Assembly (NCBI RefSeq): GCF_048001765.1 | Contig: NZ_CP181447.1 | Location: 1,612,001 to 1,676,000 of the forward strand | DNA length: 64,000 nucleotides | Direction: 5' to 3' | Source of the DNA: Bombiscardovia asteroides_K | Lineage (GTDB): Bacteria; Actinomycetota; Actinomycetes; Actinomycetales; Bifidobacteriaceae | In this document: positions 9,698-17,754 of the stretch, piece after piece | Position numbering within the stretch: the first letter of the stretch is position 1 | How the letters are laid out: each line of letters begins with the position of its first letter | Program-made: the position numbers and the translations under genes | Notes under the pieces: model-generated | What the model was told of the DNA's origin: nothing | Databases searched by the model: none | What the model saw: the letters and a program-made list of their open reading frames with translations, nothing else

Positions 9698-10888
9698 TCA
9701 GTCATCCTCGTCTTTATTGTGGCGACTCTTACGATGCCAGGGCGGTCTGGCCGCATGCTGTGAGCCTTGAGCGGAGAGAATAGCGTTCTCCCGCCTGATT
9801 TCGGGAAGTCGACGACGGTAATAGGGGTACAGAGTGGCGAAGGTCAGCAGTACGGCGGCTAGGGCCAGACCGATCAGGACATATCTCAGACGGAAGAAGA
9901 GGATAAAGAGCGAGCCGAAGGCGATCAGGGCGGCCCAGCCCCAGAGAATAAGGACAGCGGAACGAACCGTGTGACCGATGCGCAGCATACGGTGGTGCAG
10001 GTGCATGCGGTCGGGGTGCATGGGCGATTGCCCGTGGCTGAGCCTTCGGATGATGGCCAGGCACATGTCCAGAACAGGCAGGAAAAGCACCAGAATGGGC
10101 AGAAGAATGGGCATGAAGGCCGGCAGATAGATACTGGCATGAATAGTGGCCGGATCCAATCGGCCGGTGACCACAATGGAGGCGCAGGTAATCAGGTATC
10201 CCAGCAGCATGGATCCTGAGTCGCCCATGAAGAGCTTTGCCGGATGCCAGTTGTGCAGGAGGAATCCTACGCAAATACCCACCATGGCCACGTCGATCAG
10301 GGTGGCCAGTGAGGCGTAGTCGGGTGAGATGCGGGCGATGATATAGGAGTATATGGCGAAGGCGATTCCCCCGATGGCCACGATGCCTGCAGCCAGGCCG
10401 TCCAGCCCGTCTACAAAGTTGACCGCATTGATGGAGGCCACAATCAAAAACGCTGTGATGGCCATGGACAGGCTGGGCGAGGCCGCCACCAAGGATCCCA
10501 GTGGGAGGGAGATGATCTGGATACCACCCCAGGAGACGAAGACCGAAATCAGCAGCTGGCCGGCCAGCTTGAGCATCCAATCCAGGTCCCAGAGGTCATC
10601 GGCGATGCCCAGCAGGCAGATGGCTACGGCCCCAGCCAAAATAACCCAGGCTTGATGTCCGGACTGGAAAAGACCTGTAATAAAAGGAATGCGGGAGGCG
10701 AAGCACATGGCCACGGCAAAGCCGATCAACATGCCCAGGCCGCCCATCCGAGGGGTGGGCACCTTATGTACGTCGCGAGCGCGGACCACACCTACAGCGC
10801 CAACCCGGATGGCGAGATGTCGGACCATGGGCATGACCAGCCAGGTGGCCCCGCCAGCGATGGCAGCGATGAACAGGTATACCCTCAC
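9698..10888 (-). CDS. wecA: Undecaprenyl-phosphate sugar-1-phosphate transferase (WecA/TagO type)
   Basis: Polytopic membrane enzyme that moves a sugar-1-phosphate, typically GlcNAc-1-P, from its UDP form to undecaprenyl phosphate, starting wall-polysaccharide or teichoic-acid-like polymers. 396 residues, about ten to eleven hydrophobic segments. Family motifs: VPTPRMGGLGM, the ADD metal-binding pair, NAVNFVDGLDGLAAG, FMGDSGSMLLGY and HPDRMHLHHRML. The latter His-rich loop marks the WecA/TagO branch rather than MraY. A basic C-terminal tail follows the last helix. The start overlaps the tsaC stop by 4 bases (ATGA). Confidence 0.9.
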   Translation of the reverse strand: MRVYLFIAAIAGGATWLVMPMVRHLAIRVGAVGVVRARDVHKVPTPRMGGLGMLIGFAVAMCFASRIPFITGLFQSGHQAWVILAGAVAICLLGIADDLWDLDWMLKLAGQLLISVFVSWGGIQIISLPLGSLVAASPSLSMAITAFLIVASINAVNFVDGLDGLAAGIVAIGGIAFAIYSYIIARISPDYASLATLIDVAMVGICVGFLLHNWHPAKLFMGDSGSMLLGYLITCASIVVTGRLDPATIHASIYLPAFMPILLPILVLFLPVLDMCLAIIRRLSHGQSPMHPDRMHLHHRMLRIGHTVRSAVLILWGWAALIAFGSLFILFFRLRYVLIGLALAAVLLTFATLYPYYRRRLPEIRRENAILSAQGSQHAARPPWHRKSRHNKDEDD

Positions 10889-11580
10889 TGACCCTCCCCT
10901 CCGCTGGGGCGGCTAGACAGAAGGGCACGGACCCGGGCCTCGCCGATTACACCCTGTCGCAGCACGTGTATCCCATCAGGATCGGTCTTGTCGGCTGCCA
11001 CCACCGTGCTGGCTACTGAACCAGGGGTTGGTCCCCCGTCCAGGTAAAGGTCGACGCTATCACCCAGCTCGGCTCTGGCCTGCTGGACGGTCTCCACGCT
11101 GGGGTTACCCGATCTATTGGCACTGGAAGCGGCCAAAGGCCCGGTCACCTGCAAAAGTGCCCGACAGATGGGCGAGTCAGGCACTCTGACGGCCTGGGTA
11201 GGACCATCGGGCTCCATCCGAGGGGTGCGCAGAGGGCAGGACTGCCCTACAAGGGCAATGGGTGAAAAAGGCCCCGGCAACAGGGCGTCGGCCAGGCGAT
11301 CAAGAGGAGCAGGCAAGCTAAGATCCAGCCGCTTCATGACCTCAACCCCATCCAGCAGCACCTGAATGGACTTGGTCCTGGGACGGTGCTTGGCCTGGAA
11401 GAGCCTATCGATGGCCTCGTCGTTGCATGAATCACAGACGATGCCATAGACCGTGTCGGTAGGAATGACCGCCAGCCCACCGGCGGCCACCACCTGGGCC
11501 AGCAACTGCGGCGACCGACTGTCATAGGTCATCACCTGGCTCATACCCTGCATCACGACCTTTCGGCTCGACATGTTCAT
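10885..11580 (-). CDS. tsaC: L-threonylcarbamoyladenylate synthase (Sua5/YciO/YrdC)
   Basis: Makes threonylcarbamoyl-AMP from threonine, bicarbonate and ATP for the t6A37 modification of ANN-decoding tRNAs. 231 residues; YrdC fold with GGLAVIPTDTVYGIVCDS, KHRPRTKSIQVLL (K-R-P.K-P-like ATP-binding element), PGPFSPIAL and ASSANRSGNPSVET, in the expected order. It lacks the long C-terminal Sua5 domain. Start choice among ATGs at 11580, 11574 and 11550 is uncertain. It sits in the actinobacterial prfA-prmC-tsaC-wecA array, 40 bases behind prmC. Confidence 0.92.
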   Translation of the reverse strand: MNMSSRKVVMQGMSQVMTYDSRSPQLLAQVVAAGGLAVIPTDTVYGIVCDSCNDEAIDRLFQAKHRPRTKSIQVLLDGVEVMKRLDLSLPAPLDRLADALLPGPFSPIALVGQSCPLRTPRMEPDGPTQAVRVPDSPICRALLQVTGPLAASSANRSGNPSVETVQQARAELGDSVDLYLDGGPTPGSVASTVVAADKTDPDGIHVLRQGVIGEARVRALLSSRPSGGEGQ

Positions 11581-11620
11581 GTGACCAGCTACTAATCTAT
11601 CCCAGGACCACGGCAGGCCG

Positions 11621-12580
11621 CTAGGACGCGAAGACTGGCCGCCGGGCTGTCAGGTAACGGTCTCGACCAGTCAGGTCCTGATGGGTGCGTGCCTCAAGGT
11701 ACCCCCGGGCCTGTGCAGCAGCGACCATGGCCGGTCCCTGGGAGGCGTCATGCTCCATGACCAACAGACCGCCGGGAGCCAGCAGGATTTTGGCCCTGTC
11801 CAGAATGCGGCAGGGCAAAAGGCATCCGTCAGGCGAACCGCCGTAGAGGGCCAGGCCCGGATCCCAGTCACGCACCTCTGGCTGGCTAGGAATTGCATCC
11901 ATGGGGACGTAGGGAGGGTTGCTGATGACCAGATCCACCTGGGCATCCAGATCAGACAAGGTTGCGGCATCCGTGGCATCGGCCAGCAGCAGCTGATAAT
12001 CGGACCCAGCCTCTCTGATGGCGGCCTCCTGGGCGGCGGCGTTCAGTGCGCCCCACCGATATGCCTCCTTGTCGACCTCCACAGCCCGGACCCGCGCTCC
12101 TGGAACCTCTGTGGCCAAGGACAGGCCGATGGCCCCACTACCGGAACACAGGTCAACTGCCAGTGGATAATCAACTCCAGTTAGGGTATCCACTCCTGCC
12201 TGGACCACCGTTTCAGTCTCAGGACGGGGAATAAAGACCCCCGGTCCCAGACGGAGATCCAAATAACGGAAGTAAGCGTGACCAAGAATGTACTGCAAGG
12301 GTTCGCGTCTAGCTCGCCTTCGCAGGTAGGACTGATAACGATCCAAGGCCGCCGACTGAAAACCGTCAGTCTGTCTGCGACCACCTTCATTCGTGAGCAG
12401 TTCCTCAGCAGTCCGATTCAAGAGCAGAGCCTGATCCAGCTGGTGCAGATCGCATCCAAGGGCATCAGCCAGCAGCAACCTGGCATCATTGAGCGGCGTA
12501 GACACACCGGCCTGGGCCAACAGGCGATGGCCCCTATCGACCAGTCCAGCCAGACTGGTCCCATGCTCCTGCTGATTCAC
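11621..12580 (-). CDS. prmC: Release factor glutamine methyltransferase
   Basis: SAM-dependent N5-methyltransferase acting on the Gln of the GGQ motif of release factors RF1 and RF2. 319 residues: N-terminal substrate-binding helices, then a Rossmann-like domain with VDLCSGSGAIGLSLA (SAM-binding glycine loop) and the diagnostic VISNPPYVP catalytic motif. Its start is GTG, embedded in the prfA stop (GTGA, 4-base overlap), so translation is coupled to its substrate gene prfA. Length is slightly above the 280 typical in E. coli. Confidence 0.95.
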   Translation of the reverse strand: MNQQEHGTSLAGLVDRGHRLLAQAGVSTPLNDARLLLADALGCDLHQLDQALLLNRTAEELLTNEGGRRQTDGFQSAALDRYQSYLRRRARREPLQYILGHAYFRYLDLRLGPGVFIPRPETETVVQAGVDTLTGVDYPLAVDLCSGSGAIGLSLATEVPGARVRAVEVDKEAYRWGALNAAAQEAAIREAGSDYQLLLADATDAATLSDLDAQVDLVISNPPYVPMDAIPSQPEVRDWDPGLALYGGSPDGCLLPCRILDRAKILLAPGGLLVMEHDASQGPAMVAAAQARGYLEARTHQDLTGRDRYLTARRPVFAS

Positions 12581-13665
12581 CCCTGTGAAGCCATTCTGCG
12601 GGCCTCGTCGGCCTGAATATCGGAATCGATGACGGCCTGCAGGTCGCCATCCAGCACCTGTTCCAGGTTGTAGGCTTTATAGCCTGTGCGGTGATCCACG
12701 ATCCTGCTCTCGGGGAAGTTGTAGGTCCTGATACGCTCGGACCGATCCAGGGAACGGACCTGGGAATGGCGCATGTCGGCGGCCTGGGCAGCTTCCTCCT
12801 CGTGCTTCATGGCCAGCAGACGGGACTTGAGCACCCGCAGGGCAGCTTGACGATTCTGTATCTGGGATTTCTCATCCTGCATGGAGACCACAATGCCCGT
12901 GGGAATGTGGGTCATGCGCACAGCGGAGTAGGTGGTGTTGACTGACTGCCCCCCCGGGCCGGAGCTCATGAAGATGTCAACCTTGAGGTCCTTGGGGTCG
13001 ATTTCAATCTCGTCGTCATCCTCGTCGGCCTCTGGGAAGACGATGACTCCAGCGGCTGAAGTCTGAATACGGCCCTGGGATTCGGTGACGGGAATGCGCT
13101 GGACCCGATGGACACCGCCCTCATACTTGAGCGAGGCCCAGACACCGTCGGCCGGAGCCACCTGGCCGCGAGCTCGAATGGCCAGCTGGGCATCCTTGAC
13201 CCCTCCCAGCTGAGTGCGGTTCTCGCTCATGATCTCGGTGGTCCAGCCTCGTTTTTCGGCATAACGCACATACATACGCATCAAATCGCCCGCGAAGAGG
13301 GCCGCCTCCTCGCCGCCGCTGCCGGCCTTGATCTCCATGATCGTGTCACGGCCGTCATCGGGGTCACGCGGAATAAGAGCGGTACGCAGATTCTGCTCCA
13401 GGTCCGGTATACGGTCGGCCATGGCCTTGGCCTCTTCGGCGAAGTCAGGATCCTCCCGTGCCATCTGTTCGGCCGCCTGACTGTCTTCCAGGGCGTTTTG
13501 ATAGGCCTGATAGGCTTCGACAATGGGAGCGAGCTCAGCATGTCTGCGGCCCAACTTGCGAATCTGTGCCGGATCTGAAGCCGTTTCGGGCTGACTCATC
13601 TGCTTTTCCAGGCGACCGTACTCCTCGACGGCAGCCACCGCCGCAGGAAACTGCTCCTCACTCAT
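12577..13665 (-). CDS. prfA: Peptide chain release factor 1
   Basis: Recognises UAA and UAG stop codons and triggers peptide release on the ribosome. 362 residues; the universally required GGQ lies in SSGPGGQSVNTTYSAVR, and IPTGIVVSMQDEKSQIQN and NFPESRIVDHRTGYK are strong RF1 signatures. An acidic insertion (EADEDDDEIEIDPKD) precedes the GGQ loop. GGGAAGGG precedes the ATG by a good distance. It lies downstream of rpmE, separated by a terminator, and upstream of prmC. Confidence 0.97.
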   Translation of the reverse strand: MSEEQFPAAVAAVEEYGRLEKQMSQPETASDPAQIRKLGRRHAELAPIVEAYQAYQNALEDSQAAEQMAREDPDFAEEAKAMADRIPDLEQNLRTALIPRDPDDGRDTIMEIKAGSGGEEAALFAGDLMRMYVRYAEKRGWTTEIMSENRTQLGGVKDAQLAIRARGQVAPADGVWASLKYEGGVHRVQRIPVTESQGRIQTSAAGVIVFPEADEDDDEIEIDPKDLKVDIFMSSGPGGQSVNTTYSAVRMTHIPTGIVVSMQDEKSQIQNRQAALRVLKSRLLAMKHEEEAAQAADMRHSQVRSLDRSERIRTYNFPESRIVDHRTGYKAYNLEQVLDGDLQAVIDSDIQADEARRMASQG

Positions 13666-13710
13666 CTACACCCTTCCCGTCCGCTCATCCGCATGGTTCA
13701 AGTCATAAAA

Positions 13711-13761
13711 AACGCCAGTCCCCACCGGGCATAGCAGAGCGACCCGGAAGGGACTGGCGTT
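13711..13761 (-). terminator. Rho-independent terminator after rpmE
   Basis: AACGCCAGTCCC (13711-13722) pairs perfectly with GGGACTGGCGTT (13750-13761), with an inner CCGGG/CCCGG pairing. On the minus strand the stem is followed by TTTTATGACTT. It lies just after the rpmE stop and before prfA. Confidence 0.88.
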
Positions 13762-13768
13762 GGAAGTG

Positions 13769-13981
13769 CTACTTGGTTCTCTTGCCGTAACGGGCTTCGA
13801 ACCGAGCCACGCGACCACCGGTGTCCAGAATCTTCTGCTTACCGGTGTAGAAGGGGTGGCAGTGCGAGCAGACATCAACCGTCATATGATCGCCGGGAGC
13901 GGTCGAACGGGTGATGAAGGTATTGCCGCACGAGCACGTGACCTCAACGGGATGATAATCGGGATGAATTCCCTGCTTCAT
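13769..13981 (-). CDS. rpmE: 50S ribosomal protein L31
   Basis: 70-residue large-subunit ribosomal protein. MKQGIHPDYHPVEVTCSCG plus VDVCSHCHPFYTGKQK shows the zinc-binding cysteines (CxC and CxxC), so this is the zinc-containing (C+) form. It starts at ATG 13981 behind AGGAG with 5-base spacing; longer in-frame readings upstream are not L31. A strong terminator follows. In Actinobacteria rpmE usually precedes prfA, as here. Confidence 0.97.
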   Translation of the reverse strand: MKQGIHPDYHPVEVTCSCGNTFITRSTAPGDHMTVDVCSHCHPFYTGKQKILDTGGRVARFEARYGKRTK

Positions 13982-14189
13982 GGTTACTCCTAGATTCAAG
14001 GGCCCCGGGTCGACCGCCCCTGTGGCGGACGTGAACCGGCAACCGCGTAAAAGTTTAGCGCAACCCGAGGAGAATACGACCCCCTTTGCGCCACACGCCG
14101 AATCCGCCAACCGGGGTGGTTTGTTGAGCTTCCTTTAGAATCGAACAGTCGGACCAATCCGTCCGGCAAGGCAACAAAGGAGGGAAGCA

Positions 14190-14963
14190 ATGCAGCAGGA
14201 AGTAGCGTTCGTTACAGGGGCGGCTCAGGGGATCGGCGAGGCCATTGCCCGACGGCTGGCCAAGGACGGGTTCGCCGTGGCCGTGGCGGACATGAATACA
14301 GACAAGGTCCAGGCAGTGGCCGACTCCATCAATCAATCAGACGGACGGGCCGTGGCCGTCACCCTGGACGTGACCGACCGTGTCCAGGTGCGCTCGGCCG
14401 TAGAGAAGACCGCTACCACGTTGGGCGACTTCAACGTGATCGTCAACAACGCCGGCCTGGGACCGACCACCCCCATCGAGTCCATCACCCCCGAGCTGTT
14501 CGACAAGGTCTACCACGTCAACGTGGCAGGAACCATCTGGGGGATGCAGGCCGCCGTTCAGGCCTTCCGCGACCGGGGCCACGGGGGCAAGATCATCAAC
14601 GCCACCAGCCAGGCCGGCGTGGTGGGCAACCCCAACCTGATGCTCTATTCCTCCACCAAGTTCGCCGTCCGCGGTCTGACCCAGGTGGCTGCGCGCGATC
14701 TGGCCAAGGAGGGAATCACTGCCAATGCCTATGCCCCCGGCATTGTCAAGACACCCATGATGATGGACATCGCTCATCAGGTGGGGGTCAACGCCGGCAA
14801 GGATGACGAGTGGGGCATGTCCACCTTCTCGGACGGCATCGCCCTGGGGCGGCTTTCCGAGCCGGAGGACGTAGCCAATGCCGTAGCCTTCCTGGCTGGG
14901 CATGACTCTGACTACATCACCGGCCAGACCTTGATCGTGGACGGCGGCATGCAATTCCAGTGA
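14190..14963 (+). CDS. budC: Acetoin/diacetyl reductase (SDR family)
   Basis: 257-residue NAD(H)-dependent short-chain dehydrogenase. Seen: cofactor loop TGAAQGIGEA (about residues 9-18), NNAGLGPTTPIE, catalytic Ser in INATSQAG, and catalytic Tyr/Lys in YSSTKFAVRG. The C-terminal half (DEWGMSTFSDGIALGR, ITGQTLIVDGGMQFQ) closely follows (S)-acetoin-forming diacetyl reductases (BudC/ButA). Likely role is reduction of diacetyl to acetoin or acetoin to 2,3-butanediol as an electron sink. Substrate is inferred by family likeness. AAAGGAGGGAAGCA precedes the ATG. Single gene with its own terminator. Confidence 0.85.
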   Translation: MQQEVAFVTGAAQGIGEAIARRLAKDGFAVAVADMNTDKVQAVADSINQSDGRAVAVTLDVTDRVQVRSAVEKTATTLGDFNVIVNNAGLGPTTPIESITPELFDKVYHVNVAGTIWGMQAAVQAFRDRGHGGKIINATSQAGVVGNPNLMLYSSTKFAVRGLTQVAARDLAKEGITANAYAPGIVKTPMMMDIAHQVGVNAGKDDEWGMSTFSDGIALGRLSEPEDVANAVAFLAGHDSDYITGQTLIVDGGMQFQ

Positions 14964-14988
14964 GTCCCCCGCCAGACTTCGCTCACAT

Positions 14989-15038
14989 ATCATGGACCCT
15001 CGCCGGTCGGTTCTCTCCGGACAGCGAGGGTCCATGAT
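14989..15038. terminator. Bidirectional terminator between convergent genes
   Basis: CATGGACCCTCGC (14991-15003) and GCGAGGGTCCATG (15024-15036) form a perfect 13-bp stem that extends two further pairs at its base, with a CCGG/CCGG pair in the loop. It sits between the convergent budC and malY-like genes. Confidence 0.85.
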
Positions 15039-15052
15039 CATTGAGAGATCAC

Positions 15053-16264
15053 TCAGGCATTGAAGACGTACTGGTCCAGACGGCCCATGGCCTCCTGGAC
15101 ACGGCTCAAAGGCAGGGCCAGGTTCATTCGGATGGCGCAGGGAGCCTTGAACTGACGCCCGTCCTGGACGGCCACGCCCACATCCCAGGCCCGCTTCAGC
15201 AACTGGTCCAAGCTCAAGTCGTGGTCCTTGCACCACTGTGTGCAATCAAGGAAGAGCATGTAGGTGCCCTGCGGCTTGGAGAGCTCGACTCCCTCGAAAT
15301 GCTGACGAATGTAATCGTAGGCATAGTCCACGTTCCCGGTCAGGACCTGCCGGAGTTCGTCCACCCACTCCTGGCCTTGGGGCTTGTAGGCCCCGATGAG
15401 AGCATGCATGGACAGCACGTTCATGTCGTTGTAGTGGGCCTTGGACCCCTTGGCCACAATCCTGTCACGCAGGTACTTGTTGTAGATGATGTGATAGGAG
15501 CCGACCAACCCGGCCAGGTTGAAGGTCTTGCTGGGCGCATAGAAGGCAGCCGTCCTGTTGCGGGCATCCTCGCTGACCGACTGGGTGGGGATGTGCTTGT
15601 GACCCGACAGGATCAGGTCTGACCAGATCTCGTCGGAGATGACCACGCAGTCGTTCTCCTTATACACTTCCATGGCCTTCTCGATCTCCCACTTCTCCCA
15701 GACACGGCCGCAGGGGTTGTGCGGACTGCAGAAGACCGCCACATGGATGTTGTTCTCCTTGAGCTTGCGGTCCATATCCTCGAAGTCCATCCGCCAGACG
15801 CCCTGATCGTCCTTCTTCAAGGGGCTGTGCACGATGTGGTAGCCATTGTTTTCGATGCAGGACGTGAAGCCAACATAGGTCGGGCTGTGGAGCAATACTG
15901 CATCACCAGGTGCGGCAAAGGCTGTCAAAGTCGAGACAACACCGCCCAGGACCCCGTTCTCATAGCCGATATCCTCGGCCGTCAGCCCTTCCACATCGTT
16001 GCGGGTGCGCTGCCAGTTGATGATGGCATCGTAGTACTCGTCAGTGGGATTGAAATAGCCGAAGGCCGGATGCTTTGCACGCTCAATGATGGCCTCGGGT
16101 ATGGTCGGCACCGTAGGAAAGTTCATATCGGCCACCCACATGGGAATGACATCGAAGCCCTCCTTAGGAGGGTCAGGGGCGAATCCAGGCTCGGCGCCCA
16201 GGCCGTCAACCGCAATGGCGTCCTTACCGTGCCTATCCATGATGCTGGTGAAATCGTATGTCAT
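15053..16264 (-). CDS. MalY/PatB-type pyridoxal-phosphate C-S lyase
   Basis: 403-residue fold-type I PLP enzyme. MalY/PatB proteins cleave cystathionine or other cysteine S-conjugates and resemble aminotransferases. Seen: VIPMWVADMNFPT near the N-terminus, PAFGYFNPTDEYY, the NPCGRVW loop, ISDEIWSDLILSGHKHIPT, and the PLP lysine in APSKTFNLAGL. The open frame extends to 16351, but AGAGG with 6-base spacing and the conserved N-terminus (MTYDFTSIMDRHGKDAI) place the start at 16264. It is divergent from a YheO-like regulator that may control it. The true physiological substrate is unknown. Confidence 0.9.
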   Translation of the reverse strand: MTYDFTSIMDRHGKDAIAVDGLGAEPGFAPDPPKEGFDVIPMWVADMNFPTVPTIPEAIIERAKHPAFGYFNPTDEYYDAIINWQRTRNDVEGLTAEDIGYENGVLGGVVSTLTAFAAPGDAVLLHSPTYVGFTSCIENNGYHIVHSPLKKDDQGVWRMDFEDMDRKLKENNIHVAVFCSPHNPCGRVWEKWEIEKAMEVYKENDCVVISDEIWSDLILSGHKHIPTQSVSEDARNRTAAFYAPSKTFNLAGLVGSYHIIYNKYLRDRIVAKGSKAHYNDMNVLSMHALIGAYKPQGQEWVDELRQVLTGNVDYAYDYIRQHFEGVELSKPQGTYMLFLDCTQWCKDHDLSLDQLLKRAWDVGVAVQDGRQFKAPCAIRMNLALPLSRVQEAMGRLDQYVFNA

Positions 16265-16404
16265 AGTCAACCTCTCATCCCGTGCAGATGCGCTCGCAGC
16301 GACCTTCCGCCAGTCTACAGCCGTGGGCTCCGTCCGAGTGTCTGCGTCCAATACCAGAGCAGCGATGCTACTATCTGGCTTTAGTCAGTGGATGGGGTGA
16401 CAGA

Positions 16405-17181
16405 ATGAAAGCATCAAAGCCCGTTTCATCTTCTCTGCAGCTTTTCGTCCCGCTAGTGGATTTCCTGGGTAAAATCCTCGGACCCAAGACGGAAGTGGTG
16501 CTTCAGAACGTCAAGGATTTCTCGCATTCGGTGGTTGCCATCGCCAACGGCAATTTGAGCGGACGCACCATAGGCAGCCCCGCCACCGACCTGGTCCTGC
16601 ACATCTGGCAAAACCACGAATACGACCAGCACAACTATATGACCCATTACGCTGGCTACACCATTCAGGGGCATCCCGTGGTCTCCTCTACCCTGTTCGT
16701 GCGAAATTCCAGAGGCCGGGTGATCGGCTTTCTCTGCATTAATTTTGACAATTCCGCCTTCCGACAGGCCAGCCAAGAGCTCAGGCGGGCGAGCGCTTAT
16801 CTGGACGCTCTAGGACTGACCGATCCTACCGCCGAACTGAAAGACGATGAGGCCACGCCAGAAGAACCGAAGGCCGAGACCGGGACCGACCAATCGACCC
16901 GTGAAATACTCTCCGTCAACACAGACGAAGTGGTGACGCATAATATTGCCAAGTTCGCCGCAGAGCTTGGTATTCCTCCGGCAAGGATGAACCGGCAGGA
17001 GCGAATGCAGCTGATTACGCGACTGGATGGGTCAGGGGTCTTTCTGGTCAAGGGCTCAGTGGACACGGTTGCTCGAGCTCTGGGGATCTCCTCCCCCAGC
17101 GTCTACCGCTATTTGCATACGATACGCAATGCTGCTATAGGCCCTGATCAGAGCACCTCGGCTCGCCCTACTCAGCTTTGA
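16405..17181 (+). CDS. YheO/DauR-like transcriptional regulator
   Basis: 258 residues. The N-terminal ~125 residues match the YheO PAS-like domain (KILGPKTEVVLQNV, SVVAIANGNLSGRTIGSPATDLVL, GFLCINFDNSAF). An acidic linker follows (about 140-170), and the C-terminal ~70 residues form a DauR-type HTH (MNRQERMQLITRLDGSGVFLVKGSVDTVARALGIS then SVYRYL). Such proteins repress amino-acid catabolic genes in response to small molecules. Start is ATG 16405 with GGGGTGA upstream; the frame continues upstream into non-protein-like sequence. Divergent to the MalY-type lyase across 140 bases. Target inferred from position only. Confidence 0.85.
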   Translation: MKASKPVSSSLQLFVPLVDFLGKILGPKTEVVLQNVKDFSHSVVAIANGNLSGRTIGSPATDLVLHIWQNHEYDQHNYMTHYAGYTIQGHPVVSSTLFVRNSRGRVIGFLCINFDNSAFRQASQELRRASAYLDALGLTDPTAELKDDEATPEEPKAETGTDQSTREILSVNTDEVVTHNIAKFAAELGIPPARMNRQERMQLITRLDGSGVFLVKGSVDTVARALGISSPSVYRYLHTIRNAAIGPDQSTSARPTQL

Positions 17182-17205
17182 CACACCCCCTCCAGGGTGT
17201 ATGAT
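17178..17205 (+). promoter_or_regulatory. Near-consensus promoter of a small transcript
   Basis: TTGACA (17178-17183) and TATGAT (17200-17205) with a 16-base spacer. The -35 overlaps the stop codon of the YheO-like regulator. Transcription would begin near 17212, just before a TATACG/CGTATA hairpin. Confidence 0.7.
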
Positions 17206-17236
17206 TGAGAAAAGATATACGGGGGACGTATACACG

Positions 17237-17293
17237 ATGGACCTACAGGGGCTGAACTATTTTCAGTTCCAGAGGAGATGTACATGCGTATAG
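17237..17293 (+). CDS. Mini-ORF 1 (18 aa, possible leader peptide)
   Basis: ATG at 17237, stop TAG at 17291-17293; peptide MDLQGLNYFQFQRRCTCV. A GGGGGA ribosome binding site lies 10 bases upstream, inside the loop of a 6-bp hairpin. It ends in Cys-Thr-Cys-Val and contains the AGAGGAG ribosome binding site of mini-ORF 2, which overlaps its end by 10 bases. This looks like a leader or coupling arrangement, but there is no conservation evidence that it is translated. Confidence 0.3.
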   Translation: MDLQGLNYFQFQRRCTCV

Positions 17294-17367
17294 TTTCCCG
17301 GCGTATGCCGACGGCTCCGACTCGAGCTCGTCCCCCATTCTTTTCCCTGATAAATTCTCATACTTAG
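17284..17367 (+). CDS. Mini-ORF 2 (27 aa)
   Basis: ATG at 17284 with a strong AGAGGAG site at 6-base spacing; stop TAG at 17365-17367. The 27-residue peptide is basic at its start (MRIVSRRMPTAPTRARPP) and hydrophobic near the end (FFSLIN). No family recognised. Its ribosome binding site lies within mini-ORF 1, so translation of the two would be coupled or mutually affected. Confidence 0.35.
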   Translation: MRIVSRRMPTAPTRARPPFFSLINSHT

Positions 17368-17495
17368 CGGTTCTACGGAAACGCTTCCGGATCATTGTGA
17401 CGTGCGCAGATTTTATGGCTGTCTACGTATGCACGCTTAGGGCACCGAAAAGTGGATATACACCGAGGGCGTCCTATGATCCGACATAAAAAACG

Positions 17496-17573
17496 CGCCT
17501 AGCTCTTTTCCCCCGGCTTACATGTGAAGCCATACATATTGCATCGGTGAATCATGGATGCTAGAGCTAGGCG
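17496..17573 (-). terminator. Long-arm inverted repeat, possible minus-strand terminator
   Basis: CGCCTAGCTCT (17496-17506) and AGAGCTAGGCG (17563-17573) are perfect complements 56 bases apart, enclosing a GGCTT/AAGCC hairpin (17515-17531). On the minus strand the second arm is followed by CGTTTTTTATG, as expected for an intrinsic terminator. It may also fold the plus-strand transcript. Confidence 0.45.
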
Positions 17574-17579
17574 ACGAGA

Positions 17580-17612
17580 GGATGGCCCCGACAATAGCCG
17601 GGGCCATCCTTC
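17580..17612 (+). terminator. Terminator of the small transcript
   Basis: GGATGGCCCCG (17580-17590) pairs with CGGGGCCATCC (17599-17609) around an 8-base loop and is followed by TTCT. Strong 11-bp GC-rich stem but a short U-run. Confidence 0.65.
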
Positions 17613-17754
17613 TACTAAGACTATCAAGAAAGTTTGAGGCACAAAACCCTCGCTATCCACTGGCAGCTATTGAAGACGCAAACCAGTGTCGTACCAGTTG
17701 CCCAATCGACGTTAAGATGAGAAATTTTGATCTCTCTGATTCAATCTATCAATA

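Larger units (their letters stand above)
17212..17612 (+). ncRNA. Candidate ~400-nt structured or mini-ORF transcript
   Basis: A putative independent transcription unit with a promoter at 17178-17205 and a GC-rich terminator at 17580-17609. It begins with hairpin TATACG (17216-17221)/CGTATA (17227-17232), whose loop holds the GGGGA of a ribosome binding site. It then carries two overlapping mini-ORFs (listed separately), a CGGAA/TTCCG hairpin near 17380, and a long-range inverted repeat 17496-17506/17563-17573 enclosing a small GGCTT/AAGCC hairpin. I looked for tmRNA, RNase P and T-box signatures and found none. Identity unknown. Confidence 0.4.

Noticed and set aside
8438..9763. Plus-strand ORF of 441 codons opposite guaB
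   Set aside because: Antisense shadow of the complete IMP dehydrogenase gene.
17212..17612. Small transcript as tmRNA or RNase P RNA
   Set aside because: No tmRNA T-loop with GGTTCGA or tag-coding frame, and no GAGGAAAGTCC core of RNase P on either strand.
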